In this document: in pieces, positions 38,008 to 47,415 of the stretch | Position numbering within the stretch: position 1 is the stretch's first letter | How the letters are laid out: each line of letters opens with the position of its first letter | Virus record (IMG/VR): IMGVR_UViG_3300043449_001017 | Location: 1 to 55,495 of that record | Strand: one strand, 5' to 3' | Length of the DNA: 55,495 nt | Source: a virus | Made by a program: the position numbers and the translations under genes | The notes under the pieces: generated by a model | Database searches by the model: none | What the model saw: only the letters and a program-made list of their open reading frames with translations | Told to the model about the DNA's origin: nothing

Positions 38008-38698
38008 GACGAAGCCGCCTCCCTGTGCATTGTAGGAGCCAGCCACCGTAGAGATCGCGGCTGCTGAGGCGTCCCTGCAGGTGGTGAAAGACGGCCTGGT
38101 CGCCCAGGTAGACAGCGCAATGATTCAGGCCTGGGCTGCTGATGGCCATCAGCAGAAGGTCGCCGCGCTTCAGCTCCTCATCCTCTCCTAGCTCTCGGAA
38201 GCCAGTGTCCCGCCAGCAGCGATCAAAGATCGGCTCCCGCAGGAAGTCCTCAGACCGCACGGGCCGTTCCCAGTCCCGCAGCTCTAGGTCCAGCTCCTCG
38301 CGATACCAGTCACGCGCCAGCGTCCAGCAGTCAGACACCCCCCACGCCCAGCAGCGCCCGATCAGCGGCGCCCTGTAGCCCTCCGGCTTGCACCCGCCCC
38401 ACTCTCCAGTCTTGGGGTTGACGATGTGCCACTCCAGCCCACTGTTCTCGCACGCCATTCGGTCCGCCTGGCTGGGCACCGGCTGGGTGAGAGGGTGGCT
38501 GTGAACGACAGCCAGGATCTCGCCAGCGTCCTCGGCTGCTGCGTAGTCGAGCGGGTCCAAGACGAAGAAATCAGCCGTGTCGGCAAGGTTCCTGCACGGC
38601 CAGTAGCGTTCGCGGCCTTTGACCACCACCAGCAGGCCACAGGCCTCGCGCGGGTCTTCGGCTTGTGCGTGCTCAAGGGCATCGGTGCGCCAGGTCAT
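37991..38698 (-). CDS. Tail tip protein K-like: JAMM plus NlpC/P60
   Basis: 235 residues from the ATG at 38698. The N-terminal half is a JAB/MPN metalloprotease-like domain with HSHP (66-69) and the downstream S...D pair. The C-terminal half is an NlpC/P60 peptidase: [20 protein letters not shown] with the catalytic Cys, and [10 protein letters not shown] with the His. It probably opens peptidoglycan during entry. Coupled to L by ATGA. Confidence 0.9.
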   Translation of the reverse strand: MTWRTDALEHAQAEDPREACGLLVVVKGRERYWPCRNLADTADFFVLDPLDYAAAEDAGEILAVVHSHPLTQPVPSQADRMACENSGLEWHIVNPKTGEWGGCKPEGYRAPLIGRCWAWGVSDCWTLARDWYREELDLELRDWERPVRSEDFLREPIFDRCWRDTGFRELGEDEELKRGDLLLMAISSPGLNHCAVYLGDQAVFHHLQGRLSSRDLYGGWLLQCTGRRLRHASQD

Positions 38699-39909
38699 AC
38701 GGCAAAGCTCCCCACGCCAGGGAAGCTGCCGAAGGGCAGTGCGGCCGTCGCGCCGAATCGCAGCTTGCAGCTGTCCACCCTCTTGCCGCAGGCGTCGCCG
38801 CTGTAGGCGATGTCCGCGTCCCAGGCGGCAGAGGCCTGCCAAGTGTTCAGTGCGGTGTCCCGAGCTGCAACAGCGGCGTTGTAGTTAGAGAGAGCGGTGT
38901 TGTAGGCAGCCAGCGCCGCGTCGTAGGCAGCCTGTGCGGCAGCGAGGCCAGTGGAATCAAGAACCCACCGCTGGATCTCGTACACGGCGAGATAAACGCT
39001 AAAGTATTTTTGCGTGCCGCGCCTGTATTCAGTGCCCAAAGTTACGCTCACTCCGTTCCATGACGCAAATTCACCTACAGCTGAAAAGGTGTTGAATCCG
39101 ACTTGGTTAAATGCGTCGTAGCGGGTCTCGGCCAGCTTCCAGGTCGGTTGCGTAGCATTCAGCGTGTTTTTGGTTGTGTTCAGCGTCGTGGTCGCAGTCG
39201 CCAACTGTGTCGTGCGTGTCGCCAGCGTTGTCACGGCGCTGTAGTAGGCCGTCGCTTCTGTCGATGTTGGCGTTAGAGCAGGAACGTCAAACTCGTTGGC
39301 CACCGGCGGGCCATCGAAACCACACTCAGCAGACCTGTAGCCCCACTGGCAGACGTTCGCGATGCACTGCCGCTTGGGCGCACGCACACCCTGCAGGTCA
39401 AACGCAGCCGCCAGCTCGAACTCCACGACATCGCGGTTCTCCGCCACCTTCCGGCTGATGTAGTAGATCTCCTCCGGGAACTCGGCGGTGCTGTCCGGCG
39501 TGCCGTAGGGGTTCACGTTGCCGGGGAAGTTGGATGCGTCCATGTAGCGGGCCAGGGTGCGCCGCCGGATCACCTTTGCGCCGATCAGGTCATTGCCTGG
39601 CGTGATTGCGTTCACAGCCAGCAGCACCGTGGTGATCGTACTGAGCACGTTGGCGACCCGCAGCCGGGGCCGGGGGAGCTGGCCATTGCCGCTGTACTCG
39701 AAGCCGTCGCACTCGATGGGGAACGCTGTATAGGTCTGTCCAGCCCACACCACGCTGCCGCCATCGTTCTTGCCATTCACGCCGGCATGGAAGCGATAAA
39801 CGTCGGTGCTGCCGTGGAGCTTCTGCACCAGGCGCAGCTCAAACAGCTCGATGATCGCGCTCGGGGCGACCTTCTGCAGCTCCTCCGTGATCTGCTGGGG
39901 AACTGTCAT
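38695..39909 (-). CDS. Tail tip protein L-like with a long insertion
   Basis: 404 residues of the lambda gpL type, which carries an iron-sulfur cluster. The N-terminal 190 residues are standard ([20 protein letters not shown]). The Cys motifs [19 protein letters not shown] and [15 protein letters not shown] are normally close; here about 150 residues separate them, including Ala/Thr-rich helical segments ([40 protein letters not shown]). The end [10 protein letters not shown] is typical. Function retained is likely. Confidence 0.85.
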   Translation of the reverse strand: MTVPQQITEELQKVAPSAIIELFELRLVQKLHGSTDVYRFHAGVNGKNDGGSVVWAGQTYTAFPIECDGFEYSGNGQLPRPRLRVANVLSTITTVLLAVNAITPGNDLIGAKVIRRRTLARYMDASNFPGNVNPYGTPDSTAEFPEEIYYISRKVAENRDVVEFELAAAFDLQGVRAPKRQCIANVCQWGYRSAECGFDGPPVANEFDVPALTPTSTEATAYYSAVTTLATRTTQLATATTTLNTTKNTLNATQPTWKLAETRYDAFNQVGFNTFSAVGEFASWNGVSVTLGTEYRRGTQKYFSVYLAVYEIQRWVLDSTGLAAAQAAYDAALAAYNTALSNYNAAVAARDTALNTWQASAAWDADIAYSGDACGKRVDSCKLRFGATAALPFGSFPGVGSFAV

Positions 39910-40250
39910 GAGGGCTCTGCAACCTGCCGGAAGGTCGCGGTGACAGTGTTCAGGTTGTAAGAGTCAGCCGTGATCTGCCAGTCCTCGCACACGTACTGGC
40001 CCTGAGCAGCGCCCCACACCGGCGGTGTCCAGGTGAACGACTCCACTCCACCGCGCGCCTGCAAGAAGTTGCGGATAGCAGTCGTCTCAGTGTTGTTGCG
40101 CGACTTGAACGTGAGCTGCCAGCTCTTGAGGTCAGTGTTCAATCCAAAGCGAATGCGTTGCTCGTAGCCGTCTCCGAATTGAGCCTTGCGTGCGCGAGGA
40201 TTACTCACCTCGGTGGGTGGATATTCAGGGATGTAGGTGAAGGTCGCCAT
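39906..40250 (-). CDS. Minor tail protein M-like
   Basis: 114 residues of the lambda gpM type: TYIPEYPPTEVSNPRARKAQ, FGDGYEQRIRFGLNTDLKSW, then a SFTWTPP segment. It caps the distal tail tube in tail-tip assembly. Follows the tape measure and overlaps L by four bases. Confidence 0.9.
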   Translation of the reverse strand: MATFTYIPEYPPTEVSNPRARKAQFGDGYEQRIRFGLNTDLKSWQLTFKSRNNTETTAIRNFLQARGGVESFTWTPPVWGAAQGQYVCEDWQITADSYNLNTVTATFRQVAEPS

Positions 40251-40252
40251 GA

Positions 40253-43200
40253 TTAAGCCGCCAGTAAGCCGCCAGGGCGCTTCTGGCGGAGAAGTTCATT
40301 CTGCACCGCCTGCGACACAGCGCGACCGAGCGCTTCAGCCTGACCCGGATTGCCCTGGACCTGGCTGCCGCCAGACGCGTCCACATTCACGACGACGCTG
40401 GTGCTGCCGCCGCCGCTGCCCGCCGCGACCCCGAGCTTCCCGTCGCGCCCACGACGCAGTGGCATGATCGCCTCTGGACCGGCTTCGCCCATCAGTCCGA
40501 GCTGGCCGGCGCCACCATTGGCAAACTTGAACAGGGTGGGCTTATCGACGACGCCACCCATTGCAAACGGAACGATGCCGTTTTGGGCAAATGCGTTGCC
40601 ATTGGCGTTGGGTAGTGGAATGCCAAACAGCCCCATCACTCCGCCCATTAGCGGCTTGATGATCGCCTGCTGAATAGCGATCCGAGCCATGTCAGAAAGG
40701 ATGCTGCGGGCGAGCTCCTTGAAATTGGCCTTGCCGGTGGTGACGAAATTCAGAAGCTGATCTTCAAGGCCCTTGAATGTGCTTTGAATAACTGTGCCAA
40801 CAGAGCCGCCAAAATCGTTCAGTGTCTTGTAGTAGTTCTGCAGGGATGTGGTGAGGCTTCCGTTAAAGCTCCTCGCCCTGTCAGCAGCTTCTACCTGTCT
40901 TTTAGCGTTGTCAGTGATTGCCTGACCGAGCTGTGGATACAGGACCACCAAGGCCTGAATCGCTTCGCGCAACTTATTGGCTTCAGCGGAATTGCCCTGA
41001 CCGCTCTTTTCCAGCGCCTTTAGCGCCTCGTTTGCCACGCTAATGCTTTGCGTGACCTCGCGAGCCGCCTTGGCTTTGCGCAGTTCAGCGTCAACAAACT
41101 CGGGCCGCATGTTGGATTTCTCCAACCTGTTGCGGTACTCGAGCTCAAAGTTTGCGTCCTTTTGAGCGTCTAGCTGTTCACGGATTTGCTGCGTATAGTC
41201 ACGCACAAATCCCGTGCCAATTTGCTCTTTCAGCTTAGCGACTTGCTCTTCGGTAAGCTTCAGGATGCGCTCAGCCCCAGCGAGGTCGACAGCCTCAACG
41301 CCTGACTTGGCTTCGGCGCCGATCGAGCGAGCCTGCTGCGAAGCATTGCCAGTTGCCGAGGCAGTCGCTCGAGCCGTTGAACCACCTTGCAGATGCAGAA
41401 GACGCATGGGGCCGTCTGCCGTCTGAATTTCAACAGCAAAGCCTCCTGCGCCAGTAAAGCCCAGGTCGCGCAGTACGGTTGCGCCGTTGCGCAGACCGAT
41501 GCCGCTGCCGCTGGGGGTGCCGAAGTCGATTCCGTTATGGAAGCTGCGGCCAAACATCCTGCGCGGCCCGTAGGGGCTGGTGACGCCATAGCTGCTTGGG
41601 TCCCTGCCATTGACGCTGATATAGCGATCAACATCTTCTGCCGTGATGCGCCGGCCGTCAGCCCAGCGAGCATCCAGATGTGGCCCCGTGCTCTGGCCAG
41701 TATCGCCGGTGCGAGCAATAACGCCAGTCGGAGAGACGCCGGTGCCGCCAGTCGCCGTCGCCATAGCCTGAGCAGACTTGGCCGCCTGCTGAGCAGCCAT
41801 GACACCAAAGGCGGCTTCCCGGCGACGATTCGTAAGCCCATCCATCTCGCCATAGAAAGACGTGATGAGACTGGCGGCAGATTTAGCTACGCCAGTAAAG
41901 CTTTTCACCCAGTTGTCGCGCTGCTTATTTTGTAACTCTTGTTCGAACTCGTATCGCTTACGGATCAACTCCATCGCATTGCGATGGGTCGCATTGTCTA
42001 GATCAACACGAGCTCGAGCATTGGCTTCGTCGAGACGGCGCTGTTCGTCGGCTTCCTTTTTAGCCTTCTCAGAATCTTCGCCAGTGCTAGGGGGTACGTT
42101 TTGCGCCTGGCCGCCAAAGTTGCCGCCCAGCTCGGGCATTTTGAACATGTCGTTGAACTTGCCGCCGATCGAGTCGACGATGCCACTGACAGCTCCGTCG
42201 ATCTGATCCTTGAACAGCGCCGCTGCACCAGCACCGGCCGCCAGTCCAACAACGGCGCCAACTCCTTTTGCGCTTCTAAGCCCTTTGACAGCACCGGAAG
42301 CGGAGCCACTGATGACGGCTTGCAATGCGCCTTGAATGGCCTTGAGTGCCGTGATCGCCTTCTCAAGCGTCAGCAGCTCTCGAGTGACCTTAACCAGCGT
42401 CGTCGTGACACCCACAACAGTCCTGAACGCCGCCACGAAGGTGCCGATGTTCTGCACCGCAAAGACGCCCGCCATGGTCGTGCCGAGCACGAGCAGCGTC
42501 TTGGTGAGACCAGACAGGATGTCCTTCAGCCCCTGTACGCCACCGATCAGCTTGCTGACGTTGCTGAACGTGTTGCCAAGAGCCTTCTGCCAGTTCGTTG
42601 TTCCCTCGGCGACCCGCGTCAGTGAGTTCAGTGCTTCGGTGCCAAAGTTCTGGAACGCTGTGACGATGGGCAGCAATGCCTGGCCCGCCGCCAGCTTGAA
42701 GTTGTCCATTGCAAGCTGGAAGCGGATGCTTGCAGCAAACGGCGAGTCGCCGATTGATTTGGCTGCATCTCCGTAGCGCTTGAACAGCTCTTCGCTGAAC
42801 TTGACGAACTGCTCAGTCGTGACCTTGCCGTCCTGCAGCGCCTTGTCGAGCTGCTGCGGGGTCATCTTTACAGCCTGGGCAAAGATCGTGAATGCACCGG
42901 GCAGGCGCTCGCCGATTTGTCCGCGCAGTTCTTCCGCGCTCACTTTGCCCTTGGAAAATACCTGCGAGGCAGCGAGCATGGCCGCGTTGAGCTGCTCGGT
43001 GCTGCCACCGGTGGCCACGATGGCAGCGCTGAGGCCCTTGAAGACCGTCTGGGTCTCATTGACGCCCATGCCTGCGCCGCGCACGGAGGCTTGCAGCCTG
43101 GTGTAGTTCTTGGTGGCGTCTCCGAGACTGGTTAGAAACTGCGGTGCTGCATCCTTGATGAACTTGAGGCTGTTGTTGAACTCGCGTTGATCGGTGCTGA

Positions 43201-44908
43201 CACCCTTCAGCGCGATCTGCAGGCGAGCGATTTCCGATGCGTAGTTGCTAGCACCAGCCGCAGCCTGCCCAACTCCACCGACTGCTGCACCGATCGCCGC
43301 GCCTCCCAGGGCTCCGGCAAAGCCGCCGACCCCAGATGCTGCACCAAAGGCTGCGCCGGCAGCGCCGCCGAGGAAGCCCGCAGGCCCACCAAACACGGCG
43401 CCCGAGGCAACAGCGCCAAGGGTCTGGAACCTGCTACCAAACGCGTTGCCGCCGCCGATACGCTTCTCCAACTGCCGATCAATTGTCGACAGCTCCTTGC
43501 CGATCTCTTTCAGCGCAGCCTTGTTGTTGCCGACAGTGTTGCGAAGTTCTTCCCAGGCCGCGCGCTGCGAGCGCAGGCTATTGATGCTGCCATCAGAGGC
43601 GGCGGTCGCCTTGCGAATGTCAACAGCTACCTCTTCGTAGCTGTTGCCCATTCGTTCGATGTCATTGCTGATCTTTGCAAAACCAACACCACCGATTGAC
43701 TGGTAGAGGGAGCTGATCTCTCGGGGCGGCATCGAGATCTGCGACAGCAAATTTTCGCGAGCAGCCGAGCGCCCTTCTGTGCCACGCGCCAGCATGGCGC
43801 CTGTCGCGGGGTCGCGGTAACCCCCGACGTTCGGCGCCTTTGCAACATCCTCCTGGATCCTTGCGAGCTTCTCCAGGACGCGAGCGCGACGCTCCTCTAC
43901 CCTGGCTGCCTGCTCCTGTTCCTTGGTCGTGCCATTCAGCATGCGCTGAAGGTCGTCCTCGGCATCCAATAGCTGCGTCTGCAGCACCCGCACTTGGTCC
44001 TGCTGGGCCTGCTTTAGGCGGTCGTACTCGGCGGCCAGCTGGCCCAGTTGAATGCGCGAAGCTTCCCATTCGCGGCCGATGTCGCGGCCGGCGCCTTCCA
44101 GGCCCGGAATGGTCGTGCGAGCGCCGCCGCTAGTGGTTGCTGGGCCGCGAGTGGATGCAAGGTTGCCCTCGATGCGGCGAATGTCATTAAGCAGCGGCTC
44201 GAGGTTAGAAGTGTCCCGCAGGACGTTCTGCAGCTGCTCCTTCAGGCGGGAGACTTCAGCCTGCTTGGCGGCGACTGTGGCGGGCAAGCCACCCTGCTTC
44301 GCCTGGCGCTCAAACAGAGCGGCCGGGTCATCAACGAAGTAGTTGCCCTTCAGGTAAGGATTCGCGTTCAGCGCATTGCTGAACAGGTTGTTGTCTTGAC
44401 TTTTGCGCTGCCCTTCTTGCGTCGCCTTATTGATATCGGCGACGCCTTGGATGTACTCCCGGCTCAAAAGCTTGAACTTCGCCAGGTCGTCCTGCATCTG
44501 ACGAACCTGCGCGGCAAGCATGCTCGGCTTGCTCGTTGCAGCACCCAGATTGCTGAGCTGCTTCGCCGTATAGGTCGCGCCCGTGGCGAGATCGACGTAG
44601 GCCGCGTTCAGGTCGCGGACCTCGCCCTCAAGGCGACGAATATCGGCCCCCAGCGTGGTGTAGAGCTGGCCACCAGCGCCGGCCTGGCCCTTTAGCGCCT
44701 TCAGGGCGTCAATCTGCCCTCTGATGATCTGCTCGGTGCGCTTGCCGGCTTCCCCGAAGGCAATGATGTCCTGTCGAGCCTTGCTCAGCTGCGTCTCGGC
44801 AGGGCCGATCGCCTGCTGCAGACCCTTGAAGGCGCCCTTGAGCTTATCGAAGCCCTCGAGGCCTTCGATCTGGGCAAGGATCTTTAGCCGTGCGACCTGT
44901 TCAGCCAT
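40253..44908 (-). CDS. Tape measure protein with M23-like peptidase domain
   Basis: 1551 residues. Long helical N-terminal part; a tape-measure core near residues 500-740 with a Gly/Ala-rich hydrophobic run (GAVFGGPAGFLGGAAGAAFG) and QTVFKGLSAAIVATGG. Near residues 1070-1180 lies an M23-type metallopeptidase in unusual order: GDTGQSTGPHLDARW first, then FGRSFHNGIDFGTPSGSG, then MRLLHLQ. A lambda-H-like C-terminus follows (LLNFVTTGKANFKELARSIL). It sets tail length; the peptidase would act on cell wall at entry. Length suggests a tail of roughly 230 nm at 1.5 angstrom per residue. Confidence 0.9.
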   Translation of the reverse strand: MAEQVARLKILAQIEGLEGFDKLKGAFKGLQQAIGPAETQLSKARQDIIAFGEAGKRTEQIIRGQIDALKALKGQAGAGGQLYTTLGADIRRLEGEVRDLNAAYVDLATGATYTAKQLSNLGAATSKPSMLAAQVRQMQDDLAKFKLLSREYIQGVADINKATQEGQRKSQDNNLFSNALNANPYLKGNYFVDDPAALFERQAKQGGLPATVAAKQAEVSRLKEQLQNVLRDTSNLEPLLNDIRRIEGNLASTRGPATTSGGARTTIPGLEGAGRDIGREWEASRIQLGQLAAEYDRLKQAQQDQVRVLQTQLLDAEDDLQRMLNGTTKEQEQAARVEERRARVLEKLARIQEDVAKAPNVGGYRDPATGAMLARGTEGRSAARENLLSQISMPPREISSLYQSIGGVGFAKISNDIERMGNSYEEVAVDIRKATAASDGSINSLRSQRAAWEELRNTVGNNKAALKEIGKELSTIDRQLEKRIGGGNAFGSRFQTLGAVASGAVFGGPAGFLGGAAGAAFGAASGVGGFAGALGGAAIGAAVGGVGQAAAGASNYASEIARLQIALKGVSTDQREFNNSLKFIKDAAPQFLTSLGDATKNYTRLQASVRGAGMGVNETQTVFKGLSAAIVATGGSTEQLNAAMLAASQVFSKGKVSAEELRGQIGERLPGAFTIFAQAVKMTPQQLDKALQDGKVTTEQFVKFSEELFKRYGDAAKSIGDSPFAASIRFQLAMDNFKLAAGQALLPIVTAFQNFGTEALNSLTRVAEGTTNWQKALGNTFSNVSKLIGGVQGLKDILSGLTKTLLVLGTTMAGVFAVQNIGTFVAAFRTVVGVTTTLVKVTRELLTLEKAITALKAIQGALQAVISGSASGAVKGLRSAKGVGAVVGLAAGAGAAALFKDQIDGAVSGIVDSIGGKFNDMFKMPELGGNFGGQAQNVPPSTGEDSEKAKKEADEQRRLDEANARARVDLDNATHRNAMELIRKRYEFEQELQNKQRDNWVKSFTGVAKSAASLITSFYGEMDGLTNRRREAAFGVMAAQQAAKSAQAMATATGGTGVSPTGVIARTGDTGQSTGPHLDARWADGRRITAEDVDRYISVNGRDPSSYGVTSPYGPRRMFGRSFHNGIDFGTPSGSGIGLRNGATVLRDLGFTGAGGFAVEIQTADGPMRLLHLQGGSTARATASATGNASQQARSIGAEAKSGVEAVDLAGAERILKLTEEQVAKLKEQIGTGFVRDYTQQIREQLDAQKDANFELEYRNRLEKSNMRPEFVDAELRKAKAAREVTQSISVANEALKALEKSGQGNSAEANKLREAIQALVVLYPQLGQAITDNAKRQVEAADRARSFNGSLTTSLQNYYKTLNDFGGSVGTVIQSTFKGLEDQLLNFVTTGKANFKELARSILSDMARIAIQQAIIKPLMGGVMGLFGIPLPNANGNAFAQNGIVPFAMGGVVDKPTLFKFANGGAGQLGLMGEAGPEAIMPLRRGRDGKLGVAAGSGGGSTSVVVNVDASGGSQVQGNPGQAEALGRAVSQAVQNELLRQKRPGGLLAA

Positions 44909-45245
44909 CGTCGTTCAGAACTTTCAGGGCGGCGGCTTCCATGGCCTGAATGCCCTCAAGCATGGCCTTGGGATCCTCAACCGAGTATAGGTCGCACAGC
45001 CACCGCAGCACCTCGTACTTGAGGCCGGCATAGCCGCTCATGGTGATGTTCCACTGCGTTTGCATGCGCAGAAACATCATCACCGTCTCCCAGTTGTCGA
45101 AGAAGACTTCAAAGTCAGAAGGCGGCGTAGAGGCTCGCAGTTTTGCGATGTCCTCATCCGTTGCGCCGAATGCCTTGAAGTCTTCCTCCGCCTGGTCGTC
45201 GACGCCGCCGGAAGCCCAGTGCTCGGCGGCCTCTTTCAGTTTTTT
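44901..45245 (-). CDS. Tail assembly chaperone extension (T part of GT, made by -1 frameshift)
   Basis: Read in the -1 frame after the slippery site, about 112 residues extend G: LKEAAEHWASGGVDDQAEED, then FEVFFDNWETVMMFLRMQTQ and a GLKYEVLRWLCDLYS segment. The W-x-TV...LR-x-QTQW...GLKY pattern is that of phage DUF1799/T-type sequences. There is no good independent start; the shift gives one GT product. Its stop overlaps the tape measure start (ATGGCTGA). Confidence 0.85.
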   Translation of the reverse strand, partial: KKLKEAAEHWASGGVDDQAEEDFKAFGATDEDIAKLRASTPPSDFEVFFDNWETVMMFLRMQTQWNITMSGYAGLKYEVLRWLCDLYSVEDPKAMLEGIQAMEAAALKVLNDDG

Positions 45246-45565
45246 ACCTTCGCCCCTTCCAGGCTCTCAAGGTAGCTTTTGATGATCCCTCGCGTGAAGT
45301 AGGGGTCGTCAATCAGCTCCTTGAGGGCCGACTTCGAGTAGGGCAGCTCCTTGTCGCCTTCGTCCTTGATGCCTTCCCAGCCAACCAGCACAGACTCGAT
45401 AAGGTCGGTGTCGCCCTTGTCGAGCAGCTTGTTGAACTCCGAGCGACCGACACGGCGGAACACCGCGTCAAAAGTTTCGGTTTCAAAGCGCCCGCCGTCA
45501 GTCGGATACTCAACAGCGACGGGCCACTTGAAGGATGCGTCCTTGGACTTGCGGACGAAGGGCAT
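45236..45565 (-). CDS. Tail assembly chaperone G-like
   Basis: 109 residues: MPFVRKSKDASFKWPVAVEY, then DAVFRRVGRSEFNKLLDKGD and SKSALKELIDDPYFTRGIIK. Fits the G-type tail chaperone by position, size and sequence type. It coats the tape measure during tail assembly. Ends just after the slippery AAAAAAC. The start overlaps the tube gene stop (ATGA). Confidence 0.85.
   Translation of the reverse strand: MPFVRKSKDASFKWPVAVEYPTDGGRFETETFDAVFRRVGRSEFNKLLDKGDTDLIESVLVGWEGIKDEGDKELPYSKSALKELIDDPYFTRGIIKSYLESLEGAKVKN
45239..45245 (-). promoter_or_regulatory. Programmed -1 ribosomal frameshift site AAAAAAC
   Basis: On the minus strand the last codons of G read GTA AAA AAC TGA, so the heptamer A-AAA-AAC is in the X-XXY-YYZ frame. 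A -1 slip bypasses the adjacent stop and continues into the T frame with sensible sequence. Position between tail tube and tape measure is where lambda-like phages shift. Confidence 0.85.
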
Positions 45566-46512
45566 CAGAACACCTCGAGAGAGAACTCATCATCGCCGGT
45601 GCCGTTGTTGGACGGCAGTGCAGCAAACGGAATCGAGTATTGAGTGACCCGGTTCTGCTCGGCGTAGTTGATGGTTGTGATGTTAGCCCGAGGAATGGTC
45701 AATTTCACCTTGTTGCCGGCAACAGTGCCGTGGGTCACGGTGCAGTTACCGGAAGTGCTGGTGATGGCGCTCGTGAAGTAGTCCTTCGTTGCCATCGTGA
45801 CCGCGTCGAACTGGACGGTGCCAGTGGTGTTGCGGTCGGTCAGCAGCACTTCCTTGGTGTTGCCAACCAGCTCGCGGTAGACCATGTCCATGCCCACCTG
45901 CACTTCCAGGCTGCTGAGCTCGGGGCTGTAGGAGTGGAACTCAAAGCCGGAGCTGTTGGTGTTGTTGAACAGCAGGGGGTTCTGGAAGCCGGTGTAGGTA
46001 GTGCCGATGGTCGAGAACGCCACGTCAACAGGCGCGTCATAGACACCCATCAGCTCAAACTGGAACACGGGGATCTGGCTGACCGTCATGTTCATGCTGA
46101 CGGTGCCCCGGCACCCTTTGATCTTGTGGGTGACGCCGTCGATGTTGACGTAGATGGTGCAGGAGCTGAAAGCCTCTGACACCGGGGCGTAGGTCACCTT
46201 GGTGGCAGCGGTGACAGTCTCAGACATGCCGCAGGCTTTGAGGATTGGGCCATACTTGGGCGCCGTGCCTGCAGTGCCCGAGCCGGCCATTTCCACTTCA
46301 AATGTCACCCGGCTGCGGACGTTGGCGATCAGGATGTCGCTCGAGCCCAGGTAGGGACGGACCAGGTCGCGGCTGACCTGTTCGGCGTCGACTGGCTGGA
46401 TCTCTAGGTTGCGCACCAGGATGGCATTGGCCGCACCCGTAGGGGTCGGGTCAACGCCGTAGGTGACTTCCTGTTTGGCGAGCAGAACTCGCTTGTTGTA
46501 AAGGAGGGGCAT
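45565..46512 (-). CDS. Major tail tube protein
   Basis: 315 residues: MPLLYNKRVLLAKQEVTYGV, DPTPTGAANAILVRNLEIQP, then SRVTFEVEMAGSGTAG and a beta-rich body. This N-terminal pattern is that of tail-tube proteins of the lambda V / phi-type families. It forms the tube lumen. Next to the G/GT chaperone genes. Confidence 0.85.
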   Translation of the reverse strand: MPLLYNKRVLLAKQEVTYGVDPTPTGAANAILVRNLEIQPVDAEQVSRDLVRPYLGSSDILIANVRSRVTFEVEMAGSGTAGTAPKYGPILKACGMSETVTAATKVTYAPVSEAFSSCTIYVNIDGVTHKIKGCRGTVSMNMTVSQIPVFQFELMGVYDAPVDVAFSTIGTTYTGFQNPLLFNNTNSSGFEFHSYSPELSSLEVQVGMDMVYRELVGNTKEVLLTDRNTTGTVQFDAVTMATKDYFTSAITSTSGNCTVTHGTVAGNKVKLTIPRANITTINYAEQNRVTQYSIPFAALPSNNGTGDDEFSLEVF

Positions 46513-46523
46513 GGCCGATTACC

Positions 46524-46712
46524 TCAAGGCTTGGAGGTGGATTCAGGGGCAGGCTCAGGAGCCTTGGGAATTGCAGCTGTAGGAGCGGTTTCCTCTTCCA
46601 GCTTCGCTTGCGTGGACTGAGGCTCGGTGCGTGAGCCCTGCACCAGCGTGCGCTTGCCAGACTTCGGATCCACCGTGTAGGTGCCGCCCTTGCCGTGATG
46701 TTCGTCCACCAT
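46524..46712 (-). CDS. Small Pro-rich tail-region protein (62 aa)
   Basis: ATG at 46712: MVDEHHGKGGTYTVDPKSGK, then RTLVQGSRTEPQSTQ and a Pro/Ala-rich acidic tail. The short YTVDPKSGKR motif occurs in small proteins between tail terminator and tube genes. Function unknown. Confidence 0.6.
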   Translation of the reverse strand: MVDEHHGKGGTYTVDPKSGKRTLVQGSRTEPQSTQAKLEEETAPTAAIPKAPEPAPESTSKP

Positions 46713-46720
46713 GCTAGGCC

Positions 46721-47143
46721 TCAAGCTAGAGAGAGATCGGCAGCCTGAGTCCGGTAGCGGATGGAATAGTCCATCATCACCACGCCCGCAGGCTGATCTG
46801 CATCGATACTATCGAAGACCACACGAACCGGGACGATTTCGCTGACAAGTTCGAGAAGCGCTGAGTTGGTCAGCAATCGCTTGTGAACGTCTTCGACAAC
46901 TGGGTCTGCAAGCTGGTCGGGGACTGCGCCGCGAACCACAACCGCAATTCGCACGATCAGGCGCCAATCAAGCTTGGGCACCACGCCATTGTCGGCATCG
47001 TCCGTAATTGGCTCGACGACAATCGCTGGACTTTCGGATCGCGCCAGGGCCGACGCCCTGCTGCGATAGATGCGGTTGCCCACCTGGGCGGTCCCGGCAA
47101 GCGCCGTAGCTACAGCGGCGAGAATGGTTTCGCGTTTTGTCAT
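46721..47143 (-). CDS. Tail terminator / completion protein
   Basis: 140 residues: TILAAVATALAGTAQVGNRI, then IYRSRASALARSESPAIVVE, and a later FDSIDADQPAGVVMMDYSIR. This matches gpU-like tail terminator proteins in size, order and sequence pattern. Coupled to the connector gene by ATGA. Confidence 0.75.
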   Translation of the reverse strand: MTKRETILAAVATALAGTAQVGNRIYRSRASALARSESPAIVVEPITDDADNGVVPKLDWRLIVRIAVVVRGAVPDQLADPVVEDVHKRLLTNSALLELVSEIVPVRVVFDSIDADQPAGVVMMDYSIRYRTQAADLSLA

Positions 47144-47415
47144 GTGCGCTGCAGGTAAAGGTCGCAGAATTGGCCGTCATCAAGCAGCACGTTTTCGCGA
47201 ACTTGGTAAGAGACGCCGTTCACGGAAATGCTATCGCCGTACTTAAGCGTCCCAAAATCTGACGTTTTTGCTGTGAGCCTGTAGTCGGTGGTAAGCACCA
47301 TCCCATCGGCGACCACTTGACTTGGCGTGTCCAGGATGCCCAGTGCGGTCACTGCACCGGCAGTGCAGCTGACCCCGAAGTCATCCAGGAAGACATTCAG
47401 ATCCTCTGAGATCAC
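47140..47415 (-). CDS. Head-tail connector, FII-like
   Basis: 91 residues from a GTG overlapping the upstream stop (GTGA). DLNVFLDDFGVSCTAGAVTA, then GILDTPSQVV, and YQVRENVLLDDGQFCDLYL. The D-F-G-V opening, central beta segments and terminal L-DG-F-x-x-L-L resemble lambda gpFII-type head-tail joining proteins. Confidence 0.75.
   Translation of the reverse strand: MISEDLNVFLDDFGVSCTAGAVTALGILDTPSQVVADGMVLTTDYRLTAKTSDFGTLKYGDSISVNGVSYQVRENVLLDDGQFCDLYLQRT

Noticed and set aside
38044-38842. Longer starts for the K- and I-like genes
   Set aside because: The longer forms need upstream non-ATG starts and overlap neighbours heavily; ATG starts at 38698 and 38007 fit overlaps and Shine-Dalgarno better.
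44901-45083. Independent 60-residue gene before the tape measure
   Set aside because: The frame extends upstream without a good start and joins G through the AAAAAAC slippery site; it is the end of the GT product.
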